A DNA stretch of 64,000 nt, from assembly GCA_964405335.1 (NCBI GenBank), contig CAYONP010000004.1, positions 1 to 64,000 on the forward strand, read 5' to 3'. The translations under genes and the position numbers were made by a program. Under the pieces are notes generated by a model that searched no databases, had not been told where the DNA came from, and saw nothing but the letters and a program-made list of their open reading frames with translations. This document shows, one piece after another, positions 7,238-16,630 of this stretch (position 1 is its first letter; each line of letters starts with the position of its first letter). The stretch comes from CAYONP01 sp964405335 (lineage in GTDB: Bacteria > Armatimonadota > UBA10988).

Positions 7238-10170
7238 GACGCGCCCTGCTGCTCCTGGCGGTCGCGCTGCCGGCGGTGGCCGAGCCGATCCTGATCCTCC
7301 GCGGCGACAGCATCGGCGACGCCAGCCCCAACCTGCGCGACGAGGTGGCCGCCTACGCCTCGCGCGTCGGCAACGCCCTCGCCGCCGTCGGTGCCGAGTA
7401 CTTGATCATCTCCGACCGCGAGCTTTCGGCCGCGCGGCTGGCCGGCGCGCCGCTGGTGGTCCTGCCCTATAACCGGCTGACCGACACCCACGTTCAATCG
7501 CTCCGCGCCTACATCGAAGCCGGCGGGCAGATCGCCGCCTGCTTCACCACCGGGTCGCCGCGGCTGCCCGACCTACTCGGTGTCGGGCGCGGCGAGCTGC
7601 TGGCCGTGACCAACCGCCAGATCCGCTTCACCGCCGCCGCGCGCGAGGCGGCACCGCACCTGCCCGAGGCGCTCGACCAGGACTCCGAGCACGCCTTCGA
7701 ACTGACCCCCCTGGCCGGCGCGCGGACGATTGCCACCTGGGGCCTCGGCGGCCGGCCGGCGATCGTGCAGAACGAGGCCGGGGTCTATGTCGGCCATGTG
7801 CTGCAGCCGGGCGACCTAACCGACAAGGGCATCTTCCTGCTCGGCCTGGCGGCGGCGCGGCAGCCCGAGCTGTGGCAGCCGGCGCTGCTCGCCGCGCGCG
7901 ACCGCGCGGTGGACGCGGCGCGGAGCGTGATGGACGGCTGGGATCGCATCGCCCGGCACGTCGACCTCGACCCGGCGCTGGCGGTCGACCTGGGCCGCGA
8001 GGTAACCCGGCTCACCGGCGCCCTGGCCGTGCTGCCCCCGCCGCCGACCGACGCCGGCGCGCCGGCGCTGCTGCCGGTCTATCGCGCGCTGCAGCGCGAG
8101 GCGGAGGCGCTGATGCCCAAGCTGGCCGTCTGTCCCGAGCAGGAGCTGCGCGGCATCTGGGTTTTCGGCTCGCGGCCCATAGACTGGGCGGTGTTTGCCG
8201 CAAAGTGCCGCGAGGCCGGGCTCAACGCGGTCTTCTACCGCGTCTCGCGCGGCGGCAGCGCCGTCTATCCCAGCGGCGTGCTGCCGCAGGAGGACTGGTC
8301 GCGCGGCCGCGACGTGCTGGCCGAGGCCATCACCGAGTGCCACCGCTACGGGCTCGAGCTGCACGCCTGGCGGGTCAACTTCCACCTCGGTTCGGCGCCG
8401 GCGAGTTATCGCGAGCAGCTCCGCCGCGAGGGCCGGCTGTCCACGCGCTACAACGGCGAGACGGCCAACTTCGCCAATCCCGGCGACCCGCGCAACCGGG
8501 CGGTCGAGCGGCGGGCCATCCGCGAGCTGGTCGAGCGCTACCAGGTCGACGGCGTCCACCTCGACTACATCCGCTACACCGAGGTGCCCGACTACGACTT
8601 CGACTACGGCCCCGTGTCGCGGCGTGAGTTCGAGCGGACCATCGGCCGGCGCGTGGCCGACTGGCCGCGCGAGGTCGAGCGTGGCGAGCTGAAGTGGGCC
8701 TACGAAGACTGGCTGCGCGAGAACATCAACGCGGTGGTCCGCACCGCCTCGCAGGACCTGCGCCGCATCGCGCCGACGGTCTGCTTCTCGGCCGCCGTCT
8801 GGCGCGGCGAGTGGAAGTACAAGTACGCCATCCGGCAGGACTGGCCGCTCTGGCTGCGCGAGGGCTGGCTCGACCTGATTGTGCCGATGAACTACGTCAC
8901 CACGGCCGACGAGCAGGAGTTCTACGCCGCCCGCCAGATGGTCCAGACCGGCGGCTCGACGCGCCTGGCGCTCGGCCTGGGCGCCTGGCTGCTCGACAAT
9001 CCGGCCGACATCGTCGCCCAGGTCGAGGTCGCCCGGCGCACCGGCTCCGACGGCTTTGTGCTGTTCAGCAGCAACGCCGGGCAGATCGATGCCCAGCTCG
9101 AGGCGCTCGCGCAGGCGGCCACCGCGCGACCGGCGCGGCCGGCCAGCCAGGTGCCGACCGCCCGCTGGCGCCTGCCCACCGCCGTCGCCCGGCGCTACCT
9201 GCCGCCCGCGCTGCAGGCCAACATCGCCGCGCCCCTCGAAGTCACCATCGGTCCCGGCTCCGGCACCGTGCCGGGCCTGATCGACTCGGTCGGCGGCAGC
9301 GTGGTCGCGGTGCGTCCTGAGACGGGCGAGGAGCTGGCCCGGCTGGGTGAGTTCCTCGCCGACGGCGCCGGCCGGGCGGTCTTCACCGGCGAGCTGACGC
9401 CGCCCGAAGGGCGGTTCCAGCTCCTTGTCCGCGGCAACGCCGTGCCGCGCCACGGCGGCGCGCGGCCGTTCATCGTCCGCGGGCCGGTGGTCGACGGCCT
9501 GACCGCCGACGAGGCCGCCGCGCTGGCTCGTGAGCTGGCTCCGCCGGCCGCGGTCGCGGGTCGGCCGCTGGTCGGCGTCTGGTTCGACACGGTCACCGGC
9601 GAGGCGATCTTCGACCGCCTGAAGCAGACCGACCACCTCGCCGCGACGATGGTCCGCGAGCTGAGCGCCGAGCACCTGAAGCCGTTGGACGTGCTGATTG
9701 TCGCGCAGCTCAACGACGTCGGCGACTGGCGGCCCGGGCCGCTCGCCGAGTTGCGCGAGTGGGTCGCCGCCGGCGGACGGGTGATGCTCATCCACGACGC
9801 AGTCGGCTATCGCTGGCACCCGACACCGTTTCCCGAGCTGGGTTACGGCAGCGGCCTGTCGCGCAACCGCCGGCTGGTCAGCAACCTCGCCCTCGGCGCC
9901 GTGCCGGCCGGCGGGACGATCGAGCATCTCTACCAGGACCACGTGCAGCTCAGGCTGACCGCCGCCGCGACACCGCTGCTGATTGAGCCGAACGGTACGC
10001 CAGTGGTCGCCCGCGGCAAGGTCGGTCAGGGCACGGTGATCGTCAACGGCATGTTGACCGGCGCCACCGGTGGCACAGGCATCATGCCGAGCGACGAGTT
10101 CGAGTGGCTGCTGGCCCTGCTCGAGCTCACTCCGGCAGCACCAGGTCTGCCCGCCGCGCCGCCGGGCTGA
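7234..10170 (+). CDS. Exported GHL10 (glycosyl hydrolase-like 10) family protein
   Basis: A 978-residue exported protein. Signal peptide MRRALLLLAVALPAVAEP; residues about 15-240 look like a glutamine-amidotransferase-like fold (LIISDRELSAARLAGAPLVVLPYN); residues about 310-640 form a TIM-barrel GHL10/DUF187 domain with RGIWVFGSRPIDWAVFAAKC and DGVHLDYIRYTEVPDYDFDY. The C-terminal third has a beta-sandwich-like region and a second amidotransferase-like segment (DVLIVAQLNDVGDW, GGRVMLIHDAVGY). The family is thought to hydrolyse bacterial exopolysaccharide or peptidoglycan-type glycans, but activity is rarely shown. It starts inside the stop of the DUF1611 gene (ATGA), and its last 44 bases overlap the end of the convergent gene. 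Confidence 0.85.
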   Translation: MRRALLLLAVALPAVAEPILILRGDSIGDASPNLRDEVAAYASRVGNALAAVGAEYLIISDRELSAARLAGAPLVVLPYNRLTDTHVQSLRAYIEAGGQIAACFTTGSPRLPDLLGVGRGELLAVTNRQIRFTAAAREAAPHLPEALDQDSEHAFELTPLAGARTIATWGLGGRPAIVQNEAGVYVGHVLQPGDLTDKGIFLLGLAAARQPELWQPALLAARDRAVDAARSVMDGWDRIARHVDLDPALAVDLGREVTRLTGALAVLPPPPTDAGAPALLPVYRALQREAEALMPKLAVCPEQELRGIWVFGSRPIDWAVFAAKCREAGLNAVFYRVSRGGSAVYPSGVLPQEDWSRGRDVLAEAITECHRYGLELHAWRVNFHLGSAPASYREQLRREGRLSTRYNGETANFANPGDPRNRAVERRAIRELVERYQVDGVHLDYIRYTEVPDYDFDYGPVSRREFERTIGRRVADWPREVERGELKWAYEDWLRENINAVVRTASQDLRRIAPTVCFSAAVWRGEWKYKYAIRQDWPLWLREGWLDLIVPMNYVTTADEQEFYAARQMVQTGGSTRLALGLGAWLLDNPADIVAQVEVARRTGSDGFVLFSSNAGQIDAQLEALAQAATARPARPASQVPTARWRLPTAVARRYLPPALQANIAAPLEVTIGPGSGTVPGLIDSVGGSVVAVRPETGEELARLGEFLADGAGRAVFTGELTPPEGRFQLLVRGNAVPRHGGARPFIVRGPVVDGLTADEAAALARELAPPAAVAGRPLVGVWFDTVTGEAIFDRLKQTDHLAATMVRELSAEHLKPLDVLIVAQLNDVGDWRPGPLAELREWVAAGGRVMLIHDAVGYRWHPTPFPELGYGSGLSRNRRLVSNLALGAVPAGGTIEHLYQDHVQLRLTAAATPLLIEPNGTPVVARGKVGQGTVIVNGMLTGATGGTGIMPSDEFEWLLALLELTPAAPGLPAAPPG

Positions 10171-12880
10171 CCTCCAGGTGGGTCACCCGCCCGTCGCGGA
10201 ACTCGCCCTCGACCACCGTGCCGCCCGGCGCGTGGAGGCGGAACGAGACGTCCCACTCGCGCGGCCAGGCCGGCAGCAGGTAGAGCTTCTGTTCGTCCCA
10301 CTGCAGCAGCATCGCCTGCAGCGCGGTCATGGCCACGCAGCCGTGGTCCTGGTCGGGGATCCAGTCGTAGTTCGGGCCCCAGAAGGCGGGGAATCGGCTG
10401 CCCGCGTGGTGCGTGGCGAAGTTGGCATGGACATCGGCCGCGGCGCTCTCGGTCAGGCCGAGGTAAGCCGCCTGGATTGCGTCCTGGTGCCAGCCGCCGG
10501 TCTTCTTCTGCAGCCGCCGGGCAAAGGTCTCGCGGCCGAGCGCCAGATTGCCCCGCCCGACGGCGACCAGGCGATAGGGAAAGACCGCGTAGAGCTCCGG
10601 ATTCTCGATGTTGCGCAACGCGTCGTACCGCGCCGCCGGGAGCAGCCAGGTGGCCTCGCCATCGGTGCGCGTCGGCAGCTCGGGCAGCTCGGAGCGCAGC
10701 CGTCGCCAGGCCTCGCGGTCGTCGGCGATCAGCCGCGCCGGCAGGCGCAGCGCCGCGTCGATCACGGCCCGCAGCCCGGCAATCGGCGGCAGCGGATCGA
10801 CGCACTGCTGCCAGGTCTCCAGCGCCTGGCCCGGCTCGATCCGCAGCTTGCCGTCAACTCGCCGGTAGTGCAAGTCATAGAAAGTCAGCGTCTCGCGCAG
10901 GATGGGCAGCAGCGTCTCGCGCAGCCAGGCCTCATCGCCGCCCAGGGCGTATCGTTCGAGGCCGAGGCGGCAGAGTTCCAGGGCGCCGTCGTAGTACCAG
11001 CGGATGTAGGGGTTGTCGACCTGGTCGATCGGCTTGCCGGCGCGGTCCCAGCCGTAGTTGTCGATGGTCGGCAGGCCGAAGAAGTAGATCGTCTCGACGA
11101 AGCTCGCCCCGGCGTGGCCCCAGTAGAGCCGCGTCTTCTCGCGCGCCAGCGGCAGCGCGTCGCGGTACATGGCAAACAGCGGTGTCATCAGGTCCAGGTC
11201 GCCGGCGGCGAGCATCGACCAGTAGGGCAGGCGGGTGTTCTGGAACCAGTAAGGCCCGCCCCAGCGGCGGTAGTCGGCGTCGTAGTGCTCGTCGCCATCG
11301 ACCGCGTCGACCGTGAACAGGCTGCCGTTGAACTTGATCGGCATCGCCCCGCGGCCGGCGCAGGCGTTGATGTACCGCTGCAGCGCATAGCCCTGGGTGA
11401 TGGTCGCGCCGACGTCGCCGCCCGCCTCTCCGCCATAGGTCGCGATCGGCCGGCCGTCGAGGTAGAGCGCCTGCCTGCCGGCCGCCGCGTCGACCGTCGC
11501 GGTGACCCGCACCCACCGGCCGACCGGCAGGGCGTCGCGGCTGGTGAGCACGTTCCAGGCGGTGATCAGCCGCAGCGAGTTGCCCGGGTAGGTGTCGAGC
11601 AGGTAGCCGTTGGCAGTGCCCGCCTCGGCCTTGTCGATCAGCCGCCCGCCGCCCGGCGGCTGCGCCTCGGCGCGGATCTCGACTTCGAGCGTGACCGCCT
11701 CGGTCAGGTCGAACCGCGGCTCGGCCGGCGCGCGCAGATAGCCCTCGCCGCCGAAGCGCGCGCCGTCGGCGCCGAAGCCCAGGTCGCCGACCACCGTGAG
11801 CCCGTCCGCGCCGGCGGCCAGGTCCCAGTCGGCCAGCAGGCCGTCGGCCGGCGGCTCGCCGGCGACCTCTTCGGGCGACAGCCCGCGCGACCAGACGCGC
11901 GCCCGGCGCATCACGCCCCGGAAGCGGTTGTCGCCCCGGTTGTCGGCACCGAGGTGGAGCGGGCCGGCGGTGACGGTCATCCGCCGCGAGGCGGGCGTGC
12001 TGGGCACGCGATCGGCCGTGACCTGGATGTAGCTCCGCGCCCAGAAGCGGCGCCACCAGCCGACATGCGTGTCGAACCGCGGCGACGGCCGCGGGGCGGT
12101 GAGCCGCTCCACGAAGGCCTCGGCCGTGTCGGTCTGGGCGGTCAGCAGATCGATCTCGATCCGCCACCGCCGGCGCGGCTCGGCGCCGAGCAGCCGCGTC
12201 GGACTCTCGCGGCGCAGCCCGTCGCCCCGGATCCGCCCGCCGAAGGTGCGGTGCAGCAGCGGGTCGTCAAACCGCGGGATCAGCTCGCCGAGGCCCTGAT
12301 GTTGCAGGACCCGCGGCCAGATCGAGCGCTCGTTGCGGTGGTACCAGACCAGTTCGCCGTCGCGGTCGAGAATGATGTCGGGCTCGCAGATGACCGGCTC
12401 GGGGCTGTCGCTCAGCCCGTAGGCGCTGAACCGCTCACGGCCTTCGATCGCCCGCGGCGCGGTGCGCCAGACTTCGAGCTCGACAGTCGGTCGCACCGGC
12501 GCAGCGGCGGTGACCTCGAGGCAGACCACCGGCGCGTCGGCGCTGACCCACAGCCGCCGCTCGGCACCACCGCCGCCGACGGTCAGGCAGCCCTCGCGCA
12601 GGCGCAGTTCCTGGCGGAAGGCATCGGTGCGCAGCGGCGGGTCGAGCCGCAGGCGGACCCGGCCGAGCTTGAGCAGCCGGACGTTCTCGCTCCAGGCGTC
12701 GGTCTTGGCGAGATAGAAGAGGAGGTCGCCCGACGGCTCGACCCAGGCGTTGAGCCCGATGTCGCCGTTGCCGAGCGGCATCGAGCCGGCCGAGTCGGCG
12801 CTCGGCGTGGTCCAGACCAGGTTGCAGGCGTCGAGCGGGTCGCCCGCGGCCAGGGCGAGGAGCGCGAGCAGGGCCTCCAT
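10127..12880 (-). CDS. Exported DUF5703-type glycoside hydrolase with concanavalin-like insert
   Basis: A 917-residue protein. Short signal MEALLALLALAAG, then the DUF5703 N-terminal beta-sandwich (LVWTTPSADSAGSMPLGNGD, LFYLAKTDAWSENVRLLKLG). Residues about 290-460 form a LamG/concanavalin-A-like insert (DLTEAVTLEVEIRAE, YLDGRPIATYGGE). The C-terminal part is an (alpha/alpha)6 six-hairpin catalytic region (FFGLPTIDNYGWDRAG, DWIPDQDHGCVAMTALQAML). Relatives are GH95-like fucosidase or galactosidase candidates. The ATG at 12880 has GGAG 6 bases upstream and a signal peptide follows, so the longer open frame is rejected. Convergent with the GHL10 gene, overlapping its end by 44 bases. Substrate unknown; plant or algal polysaccharide is plausible. 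Confidence 0.85.
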   Translation of the reverse strand: MEALLALLALAAGDPLDACNLVWTTPSADSAGSMPLGNGDIGLNAWVEPSGDLLFYLAKTDAWSENVRLLKLGRVRLRLDPPLRTDAFRQELRLREGCLTVGGGGAERRLWVSADAPVVCLEVTAAAPVRPTVELEVWRTAPRAIEGRERFSAYGLSDSPEPVICEPDIILDRDGELVWYHRNERSIWPRVLQHQGLGELIPRFDDPLLHRTFGGRIRGDGLRRESPTRLLGAEPRRRWRIEIDLLTAQTDTAEAFVERLTAPRPSPRFDTHVGWWRRFWARSYIQVTADRVPSTPASRRMTVTAGPLHLGADNRGDNRFRGVMRRARVWSRGLSPEEVAGEPPADGLLADWDLAAGADGLTVVGDLGFGADGARFGGEGYLRAPAEPRFDLTEAVTLEVEIRAEAQPPGGGRLIDKAEAGTANGYLLDTYPGNSLRLITAWNVLTSRDALPVGRWVRVTATVDAAAGRQALYLDGRPIATYGGEAGGDVGATITQGYALQRYINACAGRGAMPIKFNGSLFTVDAVDGDEHYDADYRRWGGPYWFQNTRLPYWSMLAAGDLDLMTPLFAMYRDALPLAREKTRLYWGHAGASFVETIYFFGLPTIDNYGWDRAGKPIDQVDNPYIRWYYDGALELCRLGLERYALGGDEAWLRETLLPILRETLTFYDLHYRRVDGKLRIEPGQALETWQQCVDPLPPIAGLRAVIDAALRLPARLIADDREAWRRLRSELPELPTRTDGEATWLLPAARYDALRNIENPELYAVFPYRLVAVGRGNLALGRETFARRLQKKTGGWHQDAIQAAYLGLTESAAADVHANFATHHAGSRFPAFWGPNYDWIPDQDHGCVAMTALQAMLLQWDEQKLYLLPAWPREWDVSFRLHAPGGTVVEGEFRDGRVTHLEVSPAARRADLVLPE

Positions 12881-12977
12881 GCCGGTCTCCGCGCGGCGGT
12901 TCTCAGGCGGCGCGGCGGCTCCTGCAGAGGCCGCTTCGATCCGCAGCACCAGGTACAGCGTTCGCGGACAAGCGAGG

Positions 12978-12986
12978 TGGTACAAT
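12978..12986 (+). promoter_or_regulatory. Extended -10 promoter candidate
   Basis: TGGTACAAT (TG-n-TACAAT) lies 23 bases before the ATG of the beta-propeller protein. No -35 box is evident, as expected for extended -10 promoters. A GGGGA motif lies between it and the start codon. Confidence 0.45.
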
Positions 12987-13009
12987 GTGCTGAACCAGGG
13001 GACGGGCTC

Positions 13010-14158
13010 ATGCGCCGAGGTTGCGTTGCGCTGCTGTTGTTGGCCGGACTTGATGCCGCCGGTGAGCCACACCGCGTGACGCAGCGACAGATTGGCTCGT
13101 TCGAGCAGTCGTACTTCGTCCAACCACGCCTCTCACCGGACGGCTCAACGCTCCTCTGGTTGGCCGAATACGATGGGCCCATCGTGGTGGGTGACCCTGC
13201 GCTCAGGCACTGGAGGGCCCTGCCATACCGAGCAGTAGACGCCGAGTGGTCGCCCCACGGCAAGCGCATCTCATTCATCCACCGCGATGAGCTGTGGACG
13301 GTTCGCCCTGATGGGAGTGATGCCGGCTGTCGAATGGACCGCATCGCTGGGCATTACGGCCGTCGCTACGCTTGGTCGCCGCGCGGGCACCGCTTGGCGG
13401 CGATCCGACGGCTCGAGCCGCGCGGCGTGACCTCGCTGTGGGTCTGCGAGCCGGATGGCGAGCATCCGCGTCGGTTGCTCGAAGGCACCGATCTCAGATT
13501 CGCCTGGTCGCCCGACAGCAGCACGCTCTTCGCGTGGTCCGAGCCATCATACAGAAACGCGGCGACGCGCCAACGCAGTTGGCTGATCGACGAGGACTCA
13601 GGCCGCGTGACCGCGGTCCGGCTGCCGCGCGGTGTGCGCCGGAGTGGCGCGATGGCGCTGTCACCGAGCGGCCGCTACCTCGCCCTCGTCGGCTATCACT
13701 TCGGCGCGGCCACGAATCAGCCCGTCGCCGGCGCGGAGCGCGAGACCCTGGCCAGCCTGTGGCTGAAGGAGCTGCGAACCGATCGGTGGCGTAAGGTCGC
13801 CGAACGGACTGGCTACCGATCCGAGCTGAGCTGGTCGCCAGCCGATCGACTGCGTTGGTGGCTCCGCCAAACCGATTTCAACGGTGACTTCGGGATCTGG
13901 GACAGCGCTGGTCGTCAGTTGGGCGATTGGATCGTGGAGTGCGAGAATCCACTTTGGTCGCCGGCGGGCAAGCGTGTTCTGTATTGGAAGCAAAGTGACG
14001 GTGGTGGTACTTATTACGTATGCGACAATGCGGGTCTGCGTCCGACGATGATCGCCGACGTCGGCGACTACCCGAGCGGCGCGTGCTTCAGCCGCGACGG
14101 GATGGACGTCTACGTCGGGCTGTGGGGCGCATTGACCGAGTATCAGGTGCGGCGGTGA
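13010..14158 (+). CDS. Exported TolB/PD40-type beta-propeller protein
   Basis: A 382-residue protein with signal peptide MRRGCVALLLLAGLDAAG and about eight propeller repeats, each marked by an SP-x-G-type turn: SPDGSTLLW, SPHGKRISFI, SPRGHRLAAI, SPDSSTLFAW, SPSGRYLALV, SPADRLRWWL, SPAGKRVLYW, SRDGMDVYVG. This is the WD40-like PD40 repeat of TolB and of DPP IV propellers, but no catalytic domain is attached. It is probably periplasmic and binding-type. Base composition is lower in G+C than both neighbours, and the gene stands alone between two minus-strand carbohydrate genes, which hints at acquisition. Function unknown. Confidence 0.7.
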   Translation: MRRGCVALLLLAGLDAAGEPHRVTQRQIGSFEQSYFVQPRLSPDGSTLLWLAEYDGPIVVGDPALRHWRALPYRAVDAEWSPHGKRISFIHRDELWTVRPDGSDAGCRMDRIAGHYGRRYAWSPRGHRLAAIRRLEPRGVTSLWVCEPDGEHPRRLLEGTDLRFAWSPDSSTLFAWSEPSYRNAATRQRSWLIDEDSGRVTAVRLPRGVRRSGAMALSPSGRYLALVGYHFGAATNQPVAGAERETLASLWLKELRTDRWRKVAERTGYRSELSWSPADRLRWWLRQTDFNGDFGIWDSAGRQLGDWIVECENPLWSPAGKRVLYWKQSDGGGTYYVCDNAGLRPTMIADVGDYPSGACFSRDGMDVYVGLWGALTEYQVRR

Positions 14159-14170
14159 CCGCCCGGCTCA

Positions 14171-16357
14171 CTACCCGCTGATCCGCACGTTGTGCATCCC
14201 GGCGCCGAGGCGCACGCTGAGCCGCCGCGCGGCGCGGTCGATCCGCGCCTTGCCGCTGACCCCGTCGACCAGCACGCCGCGCGGCTCGAACGGGCAGCGG
14301 AAGCTGACCGTCGCGCCGGTGTGGCAGGTCACCTCGCCAACGACCAATTCGCCGTCGCGCTCGACCGCCGCGTCGACCGGCTGACTGGCGGTCAGGATCG
14401 CCCCGCCGGCAATCAGCACCGAGGTGGCCCCGCGGGCGAGCAGCCGGTCCCAGTCGCCGTCGGCGTCGCGCCGCAGGGCGACGAAGCCGGCATCGGTGCG
14501 CAGCGCATCGAGCGCAATGCCGCCGCCGCGGGTGACGAACAACACCTCCTCGACCGCGCCGCCGGTCCACCCGAAGCGCGCACCGACGCAGCCGTCGCCG
14601 GTGATCAGCCGAGTCTCGGCCGGCACCGGCTGACCCGCCGGCGAGGGCAGCAGGGCGACCACGAACTGCGTCTGCTCGACCTCGTCGAGCCCGACCACGT
14701 GCAGCGCGGTGCCGAGCGGCAGCGACGAGTCGCCGGCGACCGCGCCGCGGATGGCCAGCGACACGCGGGCCGGCCGCAGCACCTGAACGTGCAGCGCGGC
14801 GCGGCCGACGGTGACGGTCGCCTCGCGCTCGTCGTCGCGGCGAATCGAGCCGATGGTGTGGAGCAGCCAGTCGTAACGCGAGCGGCGGGCGCTGTGCAGG
14901 TGGTCCCAGACCAGGACATACTCGGGCGTGACCGCGAGCGAGCGATCGAACCGCCGGACAAAGGCCGCCGCCGGGTAGCATCCGCCGGCCGCGCCGCGGA
15001 GCACGCCGCCGCGGCCGGTCAGCCAGCAGTCGCCCAGCGTGGCGGCGTCGGCGGTGTGGTCGGCCGGGGTGCGTTGCCCGCGCCCGTCGACCAGCACCAG
15101 ATTGTGCTGCAGCGGCCCGCCGTCGGGCAGGTTGCCCGTGTCGATCAGCAGTGGCTCGCCGCCCCACCAGAGGACGAAGTGGTTGGCGTCGGCGTCGAGG
15201 TCGGCCTTGGCGCCGGGGATGCCCGTCCGCGCGCCGTGCGCCGGGCCGGTGGCGAACGCCAAGCAGGGCGAGTCGGCCGACCAGTCGCGCCGCCAGACGG
15301 CCAGGCCGTGGGCGCTGAACAGGTGGTGGCTGCGCATCGCCGCGATGGGCGTGCCGGACGGCTCATCGGGCCAGAGCACACCGAACGGCGAGCCGCGGCC
15401 GAGGCCGAGATTGCGCCAGTGGTCGGTCACCTGCCGGAACCGGCCCGCGGGGAACCGCCGGCCGAGCCGCGCCAGGGCCCAGCGGCAGGGCTCCTGGCGC
15501 CAGCGGTAGTGGGCGCCCGGCTGGCCCTCGGCGGCGGCCTGGCAGCGCGAGGCGCCGGGCCGGCCGACCTGGTCGAACTCGAGCACATCCAGCCCGCCGG
15601 GCGCCACACCGTGGAGCGCGACCAGCCAGGCGTTGGCGAACAGCGGATGGCCGAGCCGGTCGTCGTCGGCCAGGCGCAGCCAGGCGTCGCCGACGCGGAC
15701 CAGCAGGGGCAGGAGCAGGTTCCAGTCCTCGAAGCCGGTCGGCCACCAGCCGTCGGCGCCGACCTGGGCGAGGACCTGGTCGAGCCGGCGGCCGCTGGAG
15801 TCGAGCCAGCGCCGCGCATCGGGCTCTTCGGGCAGCATCGCCAGGGCGGCCAGGTTCAGGCCGGCCAGCGTCGCCACGGCGTCGGCATCTTCGAGCGGCC
15901 AAGGGTCGCGCAGGCGGTCGACCACCTCGTCGGCGGTGCGCTGAGCCTGATCGCACAGAGTCCGCCGCAGCGCACCGTGGGTCGGCTCGTCGAGCACATC
16001 GTCGAGCAGGTCATAGCAGAAGGCCCAGGCCGCCAGCAGGCAGCCGCGCCGCTGGCTGATCAACTCGAGGCCGCCCGAGGGGAGGAGCATGTCGAGGTGC
16101 AGGCGGAGGAAGTCGAGGTCGCTGGTCGTGCCCGTGACCGCGGCGACAAAGGCCGCCGCCTCGAGCACCGCGATGTCGCTCCGCGCGGGGCGATCGGGTC
16201 CCGGCCGGCTGTCGTGCCGGCAGAGCTGGAACTCGGCCGTCGGCGCGCCGGCGAGCCGGTCGCGCAGGCGGTCCCACATCGGCGCGTTGAGGTGCAGGTA
16301 GGGCCGGCGGCGCAACCGCGCCGGCGCGATGCGCCCGGTCGCCGCCGCGATGCTCAT
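14171..16357 (-). CDS. Heparinase II/III-like polysaccharide lyase family protein
   Basis: A 728-residue protein. An alpha-helical toroid fills the N-terminal half (RRGCLLAAWAFCYDLLDDVL, VGADGWWPTGFEDWNLLLPLL) and a beta-sandwich heparinase II/III-like domain follows (LDADANHFVLWWGGEPLLID, then the conserved DTGN and a late GDCW). The family includes heparin and alginate lyases that cleave uronic-acid-containing glycans. No signal peptide is obvious at the start MSIAAATGRIAPARLRRRPY, so location is unclear. GGAGG lies 5 bases before the ATG. It converges with the propeller gene 12 bases away. Substrate is not deducible. Confidence 0.75.
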   Translation of the reverse strand: MSIAAATGRIAPARLRRRPYLHLNAPMWDRLRDRLAGAPTAEFQLCRHDSRPGPDRPARSDIAVLEAAAFVAAVTGTTSDLDFLRLHLDMLLPSGGLELISQRRGCLLAAWAFCYDLLDDVLDEPTHGALRRTLCDQAQRTADEVVDRLRDPWPLEDADAVATLAGLNLAALAMLPEEPDARRWLDSSGRRLDQVLAQVGADGWWPTGFEDWNLLLPLLVRVGDAWLRLADDDRLGHPLFANAWLVALHGVAPGGLDVLEFDQVGRPGASRCQAAAEGQPGAHYRWRQEPCRWALARLGRRFPAGRFRQVTDHWRNLGLGRGSPFGVLWPDEPSGTPIAAMRSHHLFSAHGLAVWRRDWSADSPCLAFATGPAHGARTGIPGAKADLDADANHFVLWWGGEPLLIDTGNLPDGGPLQHNLVLVDGRGQRTPADHTADAATLGDCWLTGRGGVLRGAAGGCYPAAAFVRRFDRSLAVTPEYVLVWDHLHSARRSRYDWLLHTIGSIRRDDEREATVTVGRAALHVQVLRPARVSLAIRGAVAGDSSLPLGTALHVVGLDEVEQTQFVVALLPSPAGQPVPAETRLITGDGCVGARFGWTGGAVEEVLFVTRGGGIALDALRTDAGFVALRRDADGDWDRLLARGATSVLIAGGAILTASQPVDAAVERDGELVVGEVTCHTGATVSFRCPFEPRGVLVDGVSGKARIDRAARRLSVRLGAGMHNVRISG

Positions 16358-16449
16358 CCACGCCTCCGTCCCGCCGCTAGTATGCCCGGTCGGGCGCTGC
16401 GTTGCACCTGGCCGCAGGCAGCGGGTCTGCTTCAGATCTGGTGGCACCA

Positions 16450-16532
16450 TGGGTTGAAACCCGTGTCTCACAGGGCGAAACCCGCCCCATGGGCGGGTTT
16501 GGTTTGGCCAGACCCGCACTTCAGTGCGGGTC
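16450..16532. repeat. Cluster of intergenic palindromes
   Basis: Three inverted repeats in the spacer upstream of the aromatic operon: GGGTTGAAACCC at about 16451-16462, AAACCCGCCC/GGGCGGGTTT at 16478-16500 with a 3-base loop, and GACCCGCACT/AGTGCGGGTC at 16511-16532. They resemble interspersed repetitive elements more than a single regulatory site; the second is followed by a T-rich stretch and could terminate transcription. Confidence 0.5.
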
Positions 16533-16579
16533 GACGGCGCGGCCACCAAGGCTGAAGCGCTCCCCAGCCGGCGCGCCGG

Positions 16580-16608
16580 TTGTCGCACGCCGATCGCTGT
16601 GCTACGCT
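16580..16608 (+). promoter_or_regulatory. Promoter of the aromatic amino acid operon
   Basis: TTGTCG (16580-16585), a 17-bp spacer and TACGCT (16603-16608) preceded by TG-n (extended -10). The -35 box is the same as in the metH promoter at 40001. The ATG follows 22 bases later; the leader is too short for a T-box or leader-peptide attenuator. Confidence 0.55.
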
Positions 16609-16630
16609 GCACGGCCAGTGGTATTCGTCC

